16,286 nucleotides of DNA from Hyphomicrobiales bacterium (GCA_023266695.1 JAHFPO010000033.1:1-16286), one strand, 5' to 3'; counted from the stretch's first letter, positions 5,553-13,212 are shown. Numbers and translations are program-made. The notes: generated by a model from the sequence alone, not told the origin.

Positions 5553-8027
5553 ATGACCAATCCCTTTCGCGAACCGCTTCCCGTCGATGCTGCGCTTCCT
5601 GGCCTGAAACAGGCGCTCGCCGCCGGGCGCGCGGCCGTGCTCATCGCCCCGCCCGGCGCGGGCAAGACCACGCGCGTTCCGCTCGCGCTCCTGGACGAGT
5701 CCTGGGCCGCGGGGAGGCGCATACTGGTACTGGAGCCGCGCCGCCTCGCCGCCCGCGCCGCCGCCGCGCGCATGGCCAAAAGCCTCGGTGAGGAGGTCGG
5801 CGAGACCGTGGGCTTGCGCGTGCGCTTCGGCTCCAAGGTCTCGCGTCGCACGCGCATCGAGATCATCACCGAAGGCGTCTTCACCCGCCTCGTGCTCGAC
5901 GATCCCGAATTGAAGGGCGTCGCCGCCGTCCTGTTCGACGAGTTTCACGAACGCTCGCTCGATGCCGATCTTGGCCTGGCGCTCGCCCTCGACGCCCAGC
6001 GCGGCCTCCGCGATGATCTCCGCCTCCTCGCCATGTCGGCGACCATCGATGGCGTGCGGGTGGCGAGCCTCCTCGGCGACGCGCCGGTGATCGAAAGCAA
6101 GGGCCGCGCATTTGCGGTCGAGGCCCATTATCTCGGCCGCGACGCGCGGACCCCCATCGAGCGGCAGGTAGTGGACGCGATCACGCGCGCTCTCGCCGAC
6201 GAGAAGGGTTCGGTCCTCGCCTTCCTGCCGGGCGCCGCCGAGATTCGCCGCGCCGCCGATCTTCTGTCGGAGCGCCTCAAGGATTCATCCGTCGATATCG
6301 TGCCGCTCTATGGCGCCCTCGATGCCGAGATCCAGGACCGCGCCATCGCGCCCGCGCCCGCCCACCGCCGCAAGGTGGTGCTCGCGACCTCGATCGCCGA
6401 GACCTCACTCACCATCGAAGGCGTCAGGATCGTGATCGACTCGGGGCTCTCCCGCGTGCCGCGCTACGAGCCGGCGGTGGGTCTCACCCGGCTCGAGACC
6501 GTGCGGGTGTCGCGCGCCTCCGCCGACCAGCGCCGCGGCCGCGCCGGACGCACCGAGCCGGGCGTCTGCTATCGGTTATGGGACGAGGCCGAGACGCGGA
6601 GCCTCGCCCCCTTCTCGACGCCGGAGATTCTGGCCGCCGACTTGTCCCGCCTCGTGCTCGATCTCGCCGCCTGGGGCGTTGCCGATCCCCAATCGCTCTC
6701 CTGGCTCGATCCGCCGCCGGCGGCCGCACTTGCCGAGGGGCGCGCACTCCTCCTCGAGCTTCATGCGATCGACGCGCAAGGCCGCGTCACCGCCCGCGGC
6801 GGGAAGCTCGCGAAATTGCCGTTGCCGCCGCGTCTTGCGGCCATGGTGGTCGCGGCGGCGGAGGAGAACGAGGCGCTCCTCGCCGCCGAGATCGCGACGG
6901 TGATCTCCGAACGCGGCCTCGGCGGCGACGACATCGACCTCTCCCACCGGGTGGAGAATTTCCGCCGCGACCGCTCGCGCCGCATCGAGGAGTCCCGCCG
7001 GCTCGCCCGCCGCTGGGCGGAAGAAGCGGGCGGCGCCTTGCGCGCGAGCGCGCCCGCCCGCGCCGGCAGCCTGCTCGCGCTCGCCTTCCCGGACCGCATC
7101 GCCAAGGCGAGAGCGGGCAAGGCGGGCGAGTTCCTGCTCGCCAATGGCCGCGGCGCCAGGCTCGATCCCGCCCATGCGTTCGCGCGCGAAGAGTATCTTT
7201 CCGTCGCCGAGATCGCGGGGAGCGCCGGTGGTGGACGCATCCTGCTCGCCGCGAGAATCGATGAAACCGATCTCGAACGCCGCTTCACCGATCGCATCGT
7301 GGAAGCGAACGAGACAGCCTTCGACGAGAAATCGTCGGCCTTGCGCTCCCGTGCCGTTCGCCGCCTCGGCGAGCTGGTGCTCACGGAACGGCCGTTGCGG
7401 GTCGAGGCGGGCATGGATTCCGCCCGCGCGCTCACGCAAGCGGCGGCGGTACACGGCATCGATCGATTGCCGTGGACGCAGAATCTGCGCCAATGGCTCG
7501 ACCGGGTGCGTTTTCTCCATCGTCTCGAAGGCGATCCCTGGCCCGATCTCTCCGACGCGCATCTGGCGGCAACGGCGATCGATTGGCTCGTGCCGGCGCT
7601 CGCCGGCAAGACCTCGCTCGCAGAGGTGAGGAGCGAGGACCTCGCGCGTGCGCTGCACCTGCTGCTGGCGCGCCCGCTTTCACGCCGGCTGGAGAAGGAA
7701 GCGCCCTCTCATTTCATTGCCCCCACCGGCTCGCGCCTGGCGATCGACTATGGGCCCGAGGAGGGACCCGCGCTCTCGATCCGGGTGCAGGAACTCTTCG
7801 GCCTCGATCTCCACCCGAGGATAGCGAACGGGCGAATGCCGCTCACCCTCGCCCTCAATTCTCCGGCCGGACGGTCGATTCAGGTGACGCGCGATCTTCC
7901 CGCCTTCTGGCGCGGCTCATGGGCGGAGGTCCGGCGCGAGATGCGCGGCCGTTATCCGAAACATCCCTGGCCGGAGGATCCGCGCACCGCCGCGCCCACC
8001 CGCCGCGCCAAACGGCGGCGCGGGTGA
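5553..8027 (+). CDS. hrpB: ATP-dependent helicase HrpB (DEAH/DExH family)
   Basis: The 824-residue length and motif set fit bacterial HrpB, a DExH superfamily 2 helicase with a presumed RNA substrate and a still unclear cellular role. Walker A is PPGAGKTT (33-40), the Walker B box is DEFH (129-132), motif III is SAT (162-164), and motif V lies in LATSIAETSLTIEGV (277-291). Motif VI is QRRGRAGR (326-333). A helicase-associated region follows, and the C-terminal HrpB domain ends in the family-typical DLPAFWRGSWAEVRREMRGR and YPKHPWPEDP stretches, then a basic tail. ATG 5553 has only a short AGG just before it. It is the first gene of a plus-strand group; the next gene starts 120 bp on. Confidence 0.95.
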   Translation: MTNPFREPLPVDAALPGLKQALAAGRAAVLIAPPGAGKTTRVPLALLDESWAAGRRILVLEPRRLAARAAAARMAKSLGEEVGETVGLRVRFGSKVSRRTRIEIITEGVFTRLVLDDPELKGVAAVLFDEFHERSLDADLGLALALDAQRGLRDDLRLLAMSATIDGVRVASLLGDAPVIESKGRAFAVEAHYLGRDARTPIERQVVDAITRALADEKGSVLAFLPGAAEIRRAADLLSERLKDSSVDIVPLYGALDAEIQDRAIAPAPAHRRKVVLATSIAETSLTIEGVRIVIDSGLSRVPRYEPAVGLTRLETVRVSRASADQRRGRAGRTEPGVCYRLWDEAETRSLAPFSTPEILAADLSRLVLDLAAWGVADPQSLSWLDPPPAAALAEGRALLLELHAIDAQGRVTARGGKLAKLPLPPRLAAMVVAAAEENEALLAAEIATVISERGLGGDDIDLSHRVENFRRDRSRRIEESRRLARRWAEEAGGALRASAPARAGSLLALAFPDRIAKARAGKAGEFLLANGRGARLDPAHAFAREEYLSVAEIAGSAGGGRILLAARIDETDLERRFTDRIVEANETAFDEKSSALRSRAVRRLGELVLTERPLRVEAGMDSARALTQAAAVHGIDRLPWTQNLRQWLDRVRFLHRLEGDPWPDLSDAHLAATAIDWLVPALAGKTSLAEVRSEDLARALHLLLARPLSRRLEKEAPSHFIAPTGSRLAIDYGPEEGPALSIRVQELFGLDLHPRIANGRMPLTLALNSPAGRSIQVTRDLPAFWRGSWAEVRREMRGRYPKHPWPEDPRTAAPTRRAKRRRG

Positions 8028-8147
8028 AGTTCATTCGGATTGAGACGGTCCCATTGAGCGGCCGTTTACCATCGCCGGATTCTCATCCCTGCATTTACCC
8101 GCTGTTGCCCGCGCCGGTCGCAGGATGTGCGGATTGGGATCAGGCCG

Positions 8148-8672
8148 ATGCTCAAAGCCGTCCTCTTCATCGCCGGGCTCGCCGTCGCCATCGCGCTGAC
8201 GGCGCCGAGCTACGTCTTGCGCTTGTTCGAGCGCGGCCAGGACAGCGCGGTCGCCCGACCGTCGGCCGTGAGCACTCCCGTAGCCGCGAATGTGGACCAC
8301 GGCGGCATCATGCGGATTCCGGCCGACCGCAACGGCCACTACCTCTCCGACATCGATGTCAACGGCCGCACCCTCAACGCGGTGGTCCATACCGGCGCGA
8401 CGCTGGTGATTCTCCGCTACGAGGACGCCCGCGCGCTCGGCCTGGTGTTCCCGGGCGATCGCTTCGACGTCGGCATTCGCACCGCCAATGGTGACGGCAA
8501 GGCGCACCGGATCGAGCTGCGCTCGGTACGGATTGGCCCGATCACCCTCAATCAAGTCGAGGGACTGGCGGTGGAGCAAGGCGCGCTCACCACCAACCTG
8601 CTCGGCATGAGTTTTCTGAAGCGCCTTTCCCGCTTCGAGGTCCAGCGCGGCACGCTCGTGCTCGAGCGCTAG
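8148..8672 (+). CDS. retropepsin-like (TIGR02281-type) membrane-anchored protein with altered active site
   Basis: A 174-residue protein with one N-terminal hydrophobic anchor (about 4-26), then a periplasmic domain of the clan AA aspartic-protease fold (about 55-174). The domain has GHYLSDIDVNGRTLNAVV, the flap-side RTANG (111-115) and the ending LLGMSFLKRLSRFEV (151-165), all typical of the TIGR02281 family. In that family the active-site triplet is DTGA; here it reads HTGA (81-84), with codon CAT at 8388-8390. Family members work as homodimers with one Asp per chain, so this copy should lack normal proteolysis, unless the fold now does something else. ATG 8148 places the hydrophobic segment at the N-terminus; GTG 8127 in frame is an alternative. 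The protein lies between hrpB and a phosphomannomutase gene with no obvious link to either. Confidence 0.8.
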   Translation: MLKAVLFIAGLAVAIALTAPSYVLRLFERGQDSAVARPSAVSTPVAANVDHGGIMRIPADRNGHYLSDIDVNGRTLNAVVHTGATLVILRYEDARALGLVFPGDRFDVGIRTANGDGKAHRIELRSVRIGPITLNQVEGLAVEQGALTTNLLGMSFLKRLSRFEVQRGTLVLER

Positions 8673-8761
8673 GATTAACGCCCGAAAGCTCCTCTTCCCG
8701 CCCGCTTTCGTGCTATGTGGCGCCCGCGGTCCGGCCGCTTCGGCCCGCCCCGGATGCTCCG

Positions 8762-10261
8762 ATGTTTCCGCCGCCGAAACCCGCGCTTCAGCCCGATCGT
8801 GCCGCCCGTGAATCCGGACCTATGGTCAAGGCCACGGGCTTTCGCGAATACGACGCGCGCTGGCTACTCGACAAGGAAATCAATCTCTTGGGCATCGAGG
8901 CCCTCGGCCTTGGCCTCGGCACGCTCTTTCGCGAGCTCGGCGTCGATCCGCATGTGGTCGTCGGCCACGATTACCGTTCCTATTCCGAATCGGTGAAGGG
9001 CGCGCTGATCAAGGGTCTTGTGGCCGCGGGTGCGCGCGTGAAGGACATCGGGCTCGCGCTGACGCCCATGGCTTATTACGCGCAATTCGCCCTCGATGTT
9101 CCCTGCGTCGCCATGGTCACCGCCTCCCACAACGAAAACGGCTGGACTGGGGTGAAGATGGGCGCGGCCCGGCCGCTCACCTTCGGACCGGACGAGATCG
9201 GCCGGCTGAAAGAGATCGTGCTCGGTGGAATGTCCAAGGCCCGCGAGGGCGGCGCCTATGAATTAGTGCCGGGCTTCGCCGAACGCTATATGGCGGACCT
9301 GACGGAGCGCCCGAAGCTTACGCGCAAGCTCAAGGCGGTGGTCGCCTGCGGCAACGGCACCGCCGGCGCCTTCGCGCCCCGGGTGCTCGCCGCGGTCGGC
9401 TGCGAGGTGGTGCCGCTCGATTGCGAGCTCGACTGGAACTTCCCGAAATACAATCCCAATACCGAAGACCTGAAGATGCTGCACGCGCTCCGCGACGAAG
9501 TGCTGCGCGCCAAGGCCGACGTGGGGCTCGCCTTCGACGGCGACGGCGACCGCTGCGGGGTCGTCGACGACGAGGGCGAGGAGATTTTCGCCGACAAGGT
9601 CGGCGTCATGCTGGCGCGCGAACTGTCGGCGCTGAACAAGGGCGGCACCTTCGTGGTCGACGTGAAGTCGACCGGCCTTTTCCTCACCGACCCGGTGCTG
9701 AAAGCGAACGGCGCCAAGGCCGATTACTGGAAGACCGGCCATTCCTACATCAAGCGCCGCGTCGCCGAATTGAAAGCGGTCGCGGGATTCGAGAAGTCCG
9801 GGCATTTCTTCTTCAATCCGCCGGTCGGGCGCGGCTATGACGACGGGCTGGTGGCGGCGCTCGCGGTCTGCGACATGCTCGACCGCAATCCGGGAAAGAA
9901 GATGTCGGATTTGCGCCGCGCGCTGCCCGAGACTTGGGGCTCGCCGACCATGTCGCCGCACTGCGCCGATGAGGTGAAATACGGCATCGTGGAGAAGATC
10001 GTCCACCGCTTCGAGACGGCGAAGAAAGAGAGCGAGAAGGTCGCCGGCCAGGCGATCCGCGACCTCGTCACCGTCAACGGCGTGCGGGTGACGGTCGAGG
10101 ACGGCACCTGGGGCCTGGTACGCGCGTCCTCCAACAAGCCCGAACTGGTGGTGGTGGTCGAAAGCCCGGTGAGCGAGCAGCGGATGCGTGAGATGTTTCA
10201 GGCGCTCGACCAGACGATCCGCCGGCATCCCGAAGTCGGCGAGTACAATCAGAAAATCTGA
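8762..10261 (+). CDS. phosphomannomutase/phosphoglucomutase
   Basis: A 499-residue alpha-D-phosphohexomutase, which swaps phosphate between C1 and C6 of mannose or glucose and so supplies GDP-mannose or UDP-glucose for surface polysaccharides. The four family sites are present: the phosphoserine loop TASHNENG (120-127, Ser122), the metal loop DGDGDR (259-264), the sugar loop FEKSGH (343-348) and the phosphate-binding RASSNKP (454-460). ATG 8762 (MFPPPKP start) is preferred because relatives have a similar short lead before MVKxTGFREYDARW, and a GGA lies upstream. ATG 8822 is the shorter option. It is the last plus-strand gene before the convergent tadE pair. The preferred sugar cannot be set from the motifs. 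Confidence 0.9.
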   Translation: MFPPPKPALQPDRAARESGPMVKATGFREYDARWLLDKEINLLGIEALGLGLGTLFRELGVDPHVVVGHDYRSYSESVKGALIKGLVAAGARVKDIGLALTPMAYYAQFALDVPCVAMVTASHNENGWTGVKMGAARPLTFGPDEIGRLKEIVLGGMSKAREGGAYELVPGFAERYMADLTERPKLTRKLKAVVACGNGTAGAFAPRVLAAVGCEVVPLDCELDWNFPKYNPNTEDLKMLHALRDEVLRAKADVGLAFDGDGDRCGVVDDEGEEIFADKVGVMLARELSALNKGGTFVVDVKSTGLFLTDPVLKANGAKADYWKTGHSYIKRRVAELKAVAGFEKSGHFFFNPPVGRGYDDGLVAALAVCDMLDRNPGKKMSDLRRALPETWGSPTMSPHCADEVKYGIVEKIVHRFETAKKESEKVAGQAIRDLVTVNGVRVTVEDGTWGLVRASSNKPELVVVVESPVSEQRMREMFQALDQTIRRHPEVGEYNQKI

Positions 10262-10267
10262 TGCTTG

Positions 10268-10285
10268 GCCGGCGCTAGGCGCGGC
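10268..10285. terminator. weak hairpin between convergent genes
   Basis: GCC-g-GCGC and GCGC-GGC pair with one bulged base around a 3-base loop, in the 36-bp gap between the mutase stop and the end of the second tadE-like gene. No T-run follows on either strand, so a role as a bidirectional terminator is only possible. Confidence 0.25.
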
Positions 10286-10297
10286 GAAGTGTCGTCG

Positions 10298-10852
10298 TCA
10301 GGGCACCCGGGCGATGGTGGCAGCCATGCGTGGGCGCAGATAGATTTTGTCCTTGAGCGAGATTGCGCCGGTAATCACGTAACCGATCGGCGGCGTGTAA
10401 TCGTAGCTCGCCTCCGCCCACACCAGGGTCGTGCTCGCGACATTGAGCCCGGTGGGCAGGGTGACCGCCGAATTCACCGCCCGCGCATTGGTCTGATAGG
10501 CGTCGCTCCAGGCGATCTTGGCGACGCCCTGGGCATCGATGGTGACGCTCGAGATGATGATTTTCAGCGTAGTGGTCGGGTAGGGCGCCAGGACGGACGC
10601 GGCGGCGCCGAAAATGGTCTGAATCTCGGCGTTGGTGATGCTGGAGTCCTGGGATGTGAGATCTCCGACCGTACGGGCGACTTGGGTCGCCTTGCGCTTG
10701 ATGGTGATCGCCTGAGTGATCTCGGACCCGGCGAGGAAGAGCGTGAGCATGATCGGAAGGATCACCGCGAACTCGACCGCCGACACGCCGCGAGGGTCGC
10801 GGACGAGCCGGGCGAGTTTCGTGAGAATTCCGGTTTGCCGATCAGCTGTCAT
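10298..10852 (-). CDS. TadE-like minor pseudopilin (second gene of pair)
   Basis: A 184-residue protein with a short basic leader, then RGVSAVEFAVILPIMLTLFLAGSE-type sequence from about residue 21. A Gly (22) is followed by Glu at +5 (27), at the head of a hydrophobic helix. This is the cleavage pattern that the Tad prepilin peptidase recognises in Flp pilins and TadE/TadF pseudopilins. The rest (about 50-184) is a periplasmic domain rich in Thr, Ala and Ser, without cysteines. By family knowledge it is a minor component needed for Flp pilus assembly. It starts 45 bp after the stop of the upstream tadE-like gene, so the two form an operon. Calling it TadE or TadF is a choice; only family membership is clear. 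Confidence 0.85.
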   Translation of the reverse strand: MTADRQTGILTKLARLVRDPRGVSAVEFAVILPIMLTLFLAGSEITQAITIKRKATQVARTVGDLTSQDSSITNAEIQTIFGAAASVLAPYPTTTLKIIISSVTIDAQGVAKIAWSDAYQTNARAVNSAVTLPTGLNVASTTLVWAEASYDYTPPIGYVITGAISLKDKIYLRPRMAATIARVP

Positions 10853-10897
10853 GGTCGTGTCTCTTGGGGTTACTCGTTTTGGACCGTGCGGCCGCCA

Positions 10898-11482
10898 TCA
10901 GCAGGGAGTCGCGCCATAGGGCTCGTTGCGGAAGGCCGCAGTCGACATCAAGAGGCGCTTGCCGCTCGGCAAGTCGGCCATATCGAGCCCGAAGTAGCGG
11001 ACGAAGGTCGGCCATTCGTAGACGACGCGCACGATGACGATGTCGCACGCCACGCCGGGGTTGTAGCCGAAGGCGGAAGTGTCGACGTTGCCGTTATTGT
11101 CGAGCGGCTTCGACAGATTGGCCCCGCCGAAGCTCGAATATTTCTGCACGTCGATCTTGACGTTGGCCTGGCAATCGAAAAGCGCGAGCAGGCGATTGCA
11201 GACCTCGTTCTTGAACTTGGTTTGATCGAACCCCCCGTTCTGTGCCTGGCCGGTCAGGATGAGCCGGGACGAATCGGCGACCGCGGTTTCGAGCACCTGG
11301 CCGGCAAAGAACACGAGCGCGATCTCGATGATCGCGAACAGGAGCGCCAGAAACGGGATGACGACGATACCGAACTCGATCAGCGTCGACCCGTCTTCGC
11401 GGCGCGTGAGCTTTCGAGCGAATCGCGCCAGTTTACGCCCGGCGCGGCTAGAGGCGGGGAACAGTGAGATTTTTCCACTCAT
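10898..11482 (-). CDS. TadE-like minor pseudopilin (first gene of pair)
   Basis: A 194-residue protein with a basic N-terminal leader of about 30 residues, then REDGSTLIEFGIVVIPFLAL (28-47), the TadE signature. Gly31 precedes a cleavage site with Glu at +5 (36) and a hydrophobic helix (about 38-60). The helix is followed by the conserved ETAVADSSRLILTGQ region. The periplasmic part has four cysteines (95, 104, 146, and the terminal residue 194), which could pair as two disulfides. I infer a minor pseudopilin of the Tad system, processed by the nearby CpaA. The ribosome-binding site before ATG 11482 is weak. Confidence 0.88.
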   Translation of the reverse strand: MSGKISLFPASSRAGRKLARFARKLTRREDGSTLIEFGIVVIPFLALLFAIIEIALVFFAGQVLETAVADSSRLILTGQAQNGGFDQTKFKNEVCNRLLALFDCQANVKIDVQKYSSFGGANLSKPLDNNGNVDTSAFGYNPGVACDIVIVRVVYEWPTFVRYFGLDMADLPSGKRLLMSTAAFRNEPYGATPC

Positions 11483-11559
11483 GGCAACGACTACCCGAAG
11501 ACTGGCGGAAAATCGCCACGCGTCTGTAAGGGTTCTAGCGGATGCGGCTTGACGAAGAG

Positions 11560-11582
11560 TTGCGACGCAAATCCAGTCGCAA
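11560..11582. repeat. short inverted repeat between the pilus N-domain gene and the tadE pair
   Basis: TTGCGAC (11560-11566) and GTCGCAA (11576-11582) pair around a 9-base loop. It sits 64 bp beyond the stop of the upstream minus-strand gene and 78 bp before the first tadE start. It could be a transcript end, an operator, or chance; nothing decides between these. Confidence 0.35.
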
Positions 11583-11645
11583 CGGATGGGATTTACCCCG
11601 CGTCAACCTTGATTCGAACCGTTCGCTGGTACGAGCCTTGAAGCT

Positions 11646-12116
11646 CTATTTCGCCGTGGCCGACTGGTTGGTGGCATGGCCGTTGCGAGTGCCGATCTGA
11701 TTGATCACGCCATCGAAAAAAGCCGGGGCATCGCCGAGAACAGTGGAGCGCTCGCAACGCGGCGCGCAGCTCCAGGTCTCGCGGTCGACCCCGCGATAGA
11801 CCGTCACCATGCCGTCCCGGGGCGCCGCGACCTTGACGCTGTGCTCGGCGAGCACGGCGCCGCGGGCGTCGAGAGCGATGATGTTCGTGGTGCCATAACC
11901 CTTGCCGGTCACGACCAGTAACCCGCCCGTTTGCAAGGTTCCGTCGGCAACCGCCGGATTGCCGATGACGACGCTCGCAACCCGTTCGGGCAGTCGCAGG
12001 ATCTTCGCCTGGTCGAGTACCACGCTAACCGTGTCGGCCGCGGCCGCGCACGGCATCAGAGCGAAAGCGAGCAAGCAGGAGAAGGCGAGAATGGGTCGCG
12101 AAGCGGACTTCGTCAC
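11646..12116 (-). CDS. stand-alone secreted pilus assembly protein with secretin-type N-terminal domain
   Basis: A 156-residue protein. Residues 1-27 are a signal peptide with cleavage after AAA. The next domain (about 30-97; LDQAKILRLPERVASVVIGNPAVADG, then GLLVVTGKGYGTTNIIALD) is the pilus-formation N-terminal domain (PF13629 type) that also begins the secretin CpaC. Here it stands alone. Next come YRGVDRETWSCAPRC (107-121), with Cys117 and Cys121, and a polar tail. The start is GTG 12116, supported by GAGGA seven bases upstream. I infer a periplasmic accessory of the Tad secretin; its exact job is unknown. It heads the leftward arm and is divergent from the pilin genes. Confidence 0.8.
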   Translation of the reverse strand: MTKSASRPILAFSCLLAFALMPCAAAADTVSVVLDQAKILRLPERVASVVIGNPAVADGTLQTGGLLVVTGKGYGTTNIIALDARGAVLAEHSVKVAAPRDGMVTVYRGVDRETWSCAPRCERSTVLGDAPAFFDGVINQIGTRNGHATNQSATAK

Positions 12117-12123
12117 GGGTTCG

Positions 12124-12128
12124 TCCTC
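12124..12128 (-). promoter_or_regulatory. ribosome-binding site supporting a GTG start
   Basis: GAGGA on the minus strand, seven bases before GTG 12116. It decides the non-ATG start of the secreted pilus N-domain protein. Confidence 0.7.
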
Positions 12129-12489
12129 ATGACGTGGCTACGCCGCAACCACACTGCCGCGGCAGGACCGGACCAAGTTCGACATTCGCGGAAAATGGTG
12201 AACGAAATGCAAATGCGCCGCTCGGAAACGTTCGGCTTCACCGCGGCTGGACCCTTCGGGCCGGCATTGATCCGATTCGATCTATTTGAAAAGAATTGCA
12301 GATAGTCGTCTCGAGTCGGAGAGCGCAATCTTTCGTTAACCAGCGATCGTCCGGACGATGACCGGTTCTTTATTCGGTCGGCTTAACGGCGCCGCAAGCG
12401 ATGGATCCTATGTTTCCGCTGCGGCACCGAACGGGAACGAGACGAAATCCCGGGGGACCGAAGCGCAAAGCAGAGACAACTGGTTCAAA
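12129..12489. other. divergent intergenic region of the pilus locus
   Basis: About 360 bp without a convincing gene, between the leftward N-domain protein and the rightward first pilin. It is richer in A and T than the neighbouring genes, as expected for a region holding promoters for both arms. TTAACC at 12336-12341 and TTAACG at 12383-12388 resemble half-sites of the cell-cycle regulator CtrA, but neither forms the full TTAA-N7-TTAA pair. I see no strong sigma-70 pair. Short open frames here lack ribosome-binding sites and recognisable sequence. Confidence 0.4.
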
Positions 12490-12501
12490 AGGAGCCTCGC
12501 C

Positions 12502-12672
12502 ATGAAGACCCTGAAGAGCCTCACTCGTTTCGTGAAGGACGAGTCCGGCGCCACCGCCATCGAGTACGGCCTGATTGCGGCCTGCATTTCGGTCGCGATC
12601 ATCACAGTCGCGACGAGCGTGGGATCCAAGCTTAACTCGACCTTCACCCAGGTCCAAAACGCCCTCAAGTGA
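12502..12672 (+). CDS. Flp/Fap-type pilin (first copy)
   Basis: A 56-residue prepilin with a basic 16-residue leader ending in ESG. Cleavage after Gly16 gives a 40-residue mature pilin starting ATAIEYGLIAACI. Glu is at +5 and Tyr at +6, the Flp signature recognised by the TadV/CpaA peptidase. The mature part is one long hydrophobic helix followed by a polar end (SKLNSTFTQV). It is the likely structural subunit of the Tad pilus. ATG 12502 has AGGAG seven bases before it, which excludes longer in-frame starts. A terminator-like hairpin follows, then a second pilin gene. Confidence 0.95.
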   Translation: MKTLKSLTRFVKDESGATAIEYGLIAACISVAIITVATSVGSKLNSTFTQVQNALK

Positions 12673-12696
12673 GCGGCGCACGCGCCGCTTGCCGGG

Positions 12697-12722
12697 AAAG
12701 CCTCGGCCGCGCCGGGGCCTTT
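12697..12722 (+). terminator. hairpin after first pilin gene
   Basis: GCCTCGG (12700-12706) pairs with CCGGGGC (12712-12718) with one G-T pair and a 5-base loop. AAA before and TTTCTCGTT after give a partial T-rich tail. A second small hairpin, gcggcg/cgccgc, lies just before it at about 12673-12688. The pair may end or attenuate transcription so that pilin mRNA exceeds that of downstream genes. Confidence 0.5.
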
Positions 12723-12862
12723 CTCGTTGCGGGAGGAATCGGTCGATTTTCGTCCCTCGGAATGCTTAAAATCGTCGTTTCTCCGTAAAGCGGATCATAA
12801 AACCATCCGTGTATATCCTAACCCGCAGCCGGGAGAACTCGGCGAAGTAGGGAGTAGAAAAA

Positions 12863-13021
12863 ATGATTTTGCGCAAGTTCCTCCGCGACGAGTCCGGCGC
12901 CACCGCCATCGAATACGGCCTCATCGCTGCCTGCATTTCGATCGCGATCATCACGGTCGCGACGAGCGTGGGCTCCAAGCTCAACTCGACCTTCACCCAG
13001 GTCGATAGCGCTCTCAAGTAA
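12863..13021 (+). CDS. Flp/Fap-type pilin (second copy)
   Basis: A 52-residue prepilin with a 12-residue leader ending in ESG. Cleavage after Gly12 gives a 40-residue mature pilin that differs from the first copy at only three positions (V to I, Q to D, N to S). Glu +5 and Tyr +6 are kept. The leader is different and shorter (starts MILRKFLRDE). ATG 12863 has GGGAG upstream. The DNA from 12887 to 13021 is closely similar to 12538-12672, mostly with silent third-base changes, showing a tandem duplication 349 bp apart. Between the copies are 190 bp with the first terminator hairpin and an AT-richer stretch (about 12760-12830) that may hold a separate promoter. Confidence 0.93.
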   Translation: MILRKFLRDESGATAIEYGLIAACISIAIITVATSVGSKLNSTFTQVDSALK

Positions 13022-13040
13022 TCGGAAGAGTCCACGGGAT

Positions 13041-13074
13041 CGCGGAAGACCCCGGCACACCGGGGTCTTCCGCG
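13041..13074 (+). terminator. perfect 15-bp hairpin after second pilin gene
   Basis: CGCGGAAGACCCCGG (13041-13055) and its exact complement (13060-13074) flank a 4-base CACA loop. It begins 20 bases after the second pilin stop. No T-run follows, so it may work as an mRNA-stabilising 3' end or a terminator of another type. Confidence 0.6.
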
Positions 13075-13212
13075 GACCGTATTGATCGCACTTCACTTTC
13101 GTCCATTTCCATTTCTTTTGTTGCGATTCACCGAACGCTCAGAGTTTCGGATTAAGCCCATCCGGATCGATGTGAGCCGGGCCGATCCGGCTCCCGGTAG
13201 AAAGACGGCGCA

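Noticed and set aside
4459..5556. A 365-codon open frame on the plus strand opposite the acyltransferase
   Set aside because: It is a shadow of the membrane protein gene, with a His/Arg/Glu-rich composition and no ribosome-binding site.
6576..7658. A 360-codon open frame on the minus strand within hrpB
   Set aside because: It is antisense to conserved HrpB sequence and matches no family I know.
9263..10228. A 321-codon open frame on the minus strand in the mutase gene
   Set aside because: It is antisense to a phosphohexomutase with all four active-site loops; its composition is typical of a shadow frame.
10265..11467. A 400-codon open frame on the plus strand opposite the two tadE-like genes
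   Set aside because: The minus strand encodes two clear TadE proteins with cleavage motifs; the plus frame has no recognisable sequence.
12113..12328. A 71-codon frame on the minus strand overlapping the N-domain protein start
   Set aside because: It has no ribosome-binding site or recognisable motif, and lies in the region likely to hold the divergent promoters.
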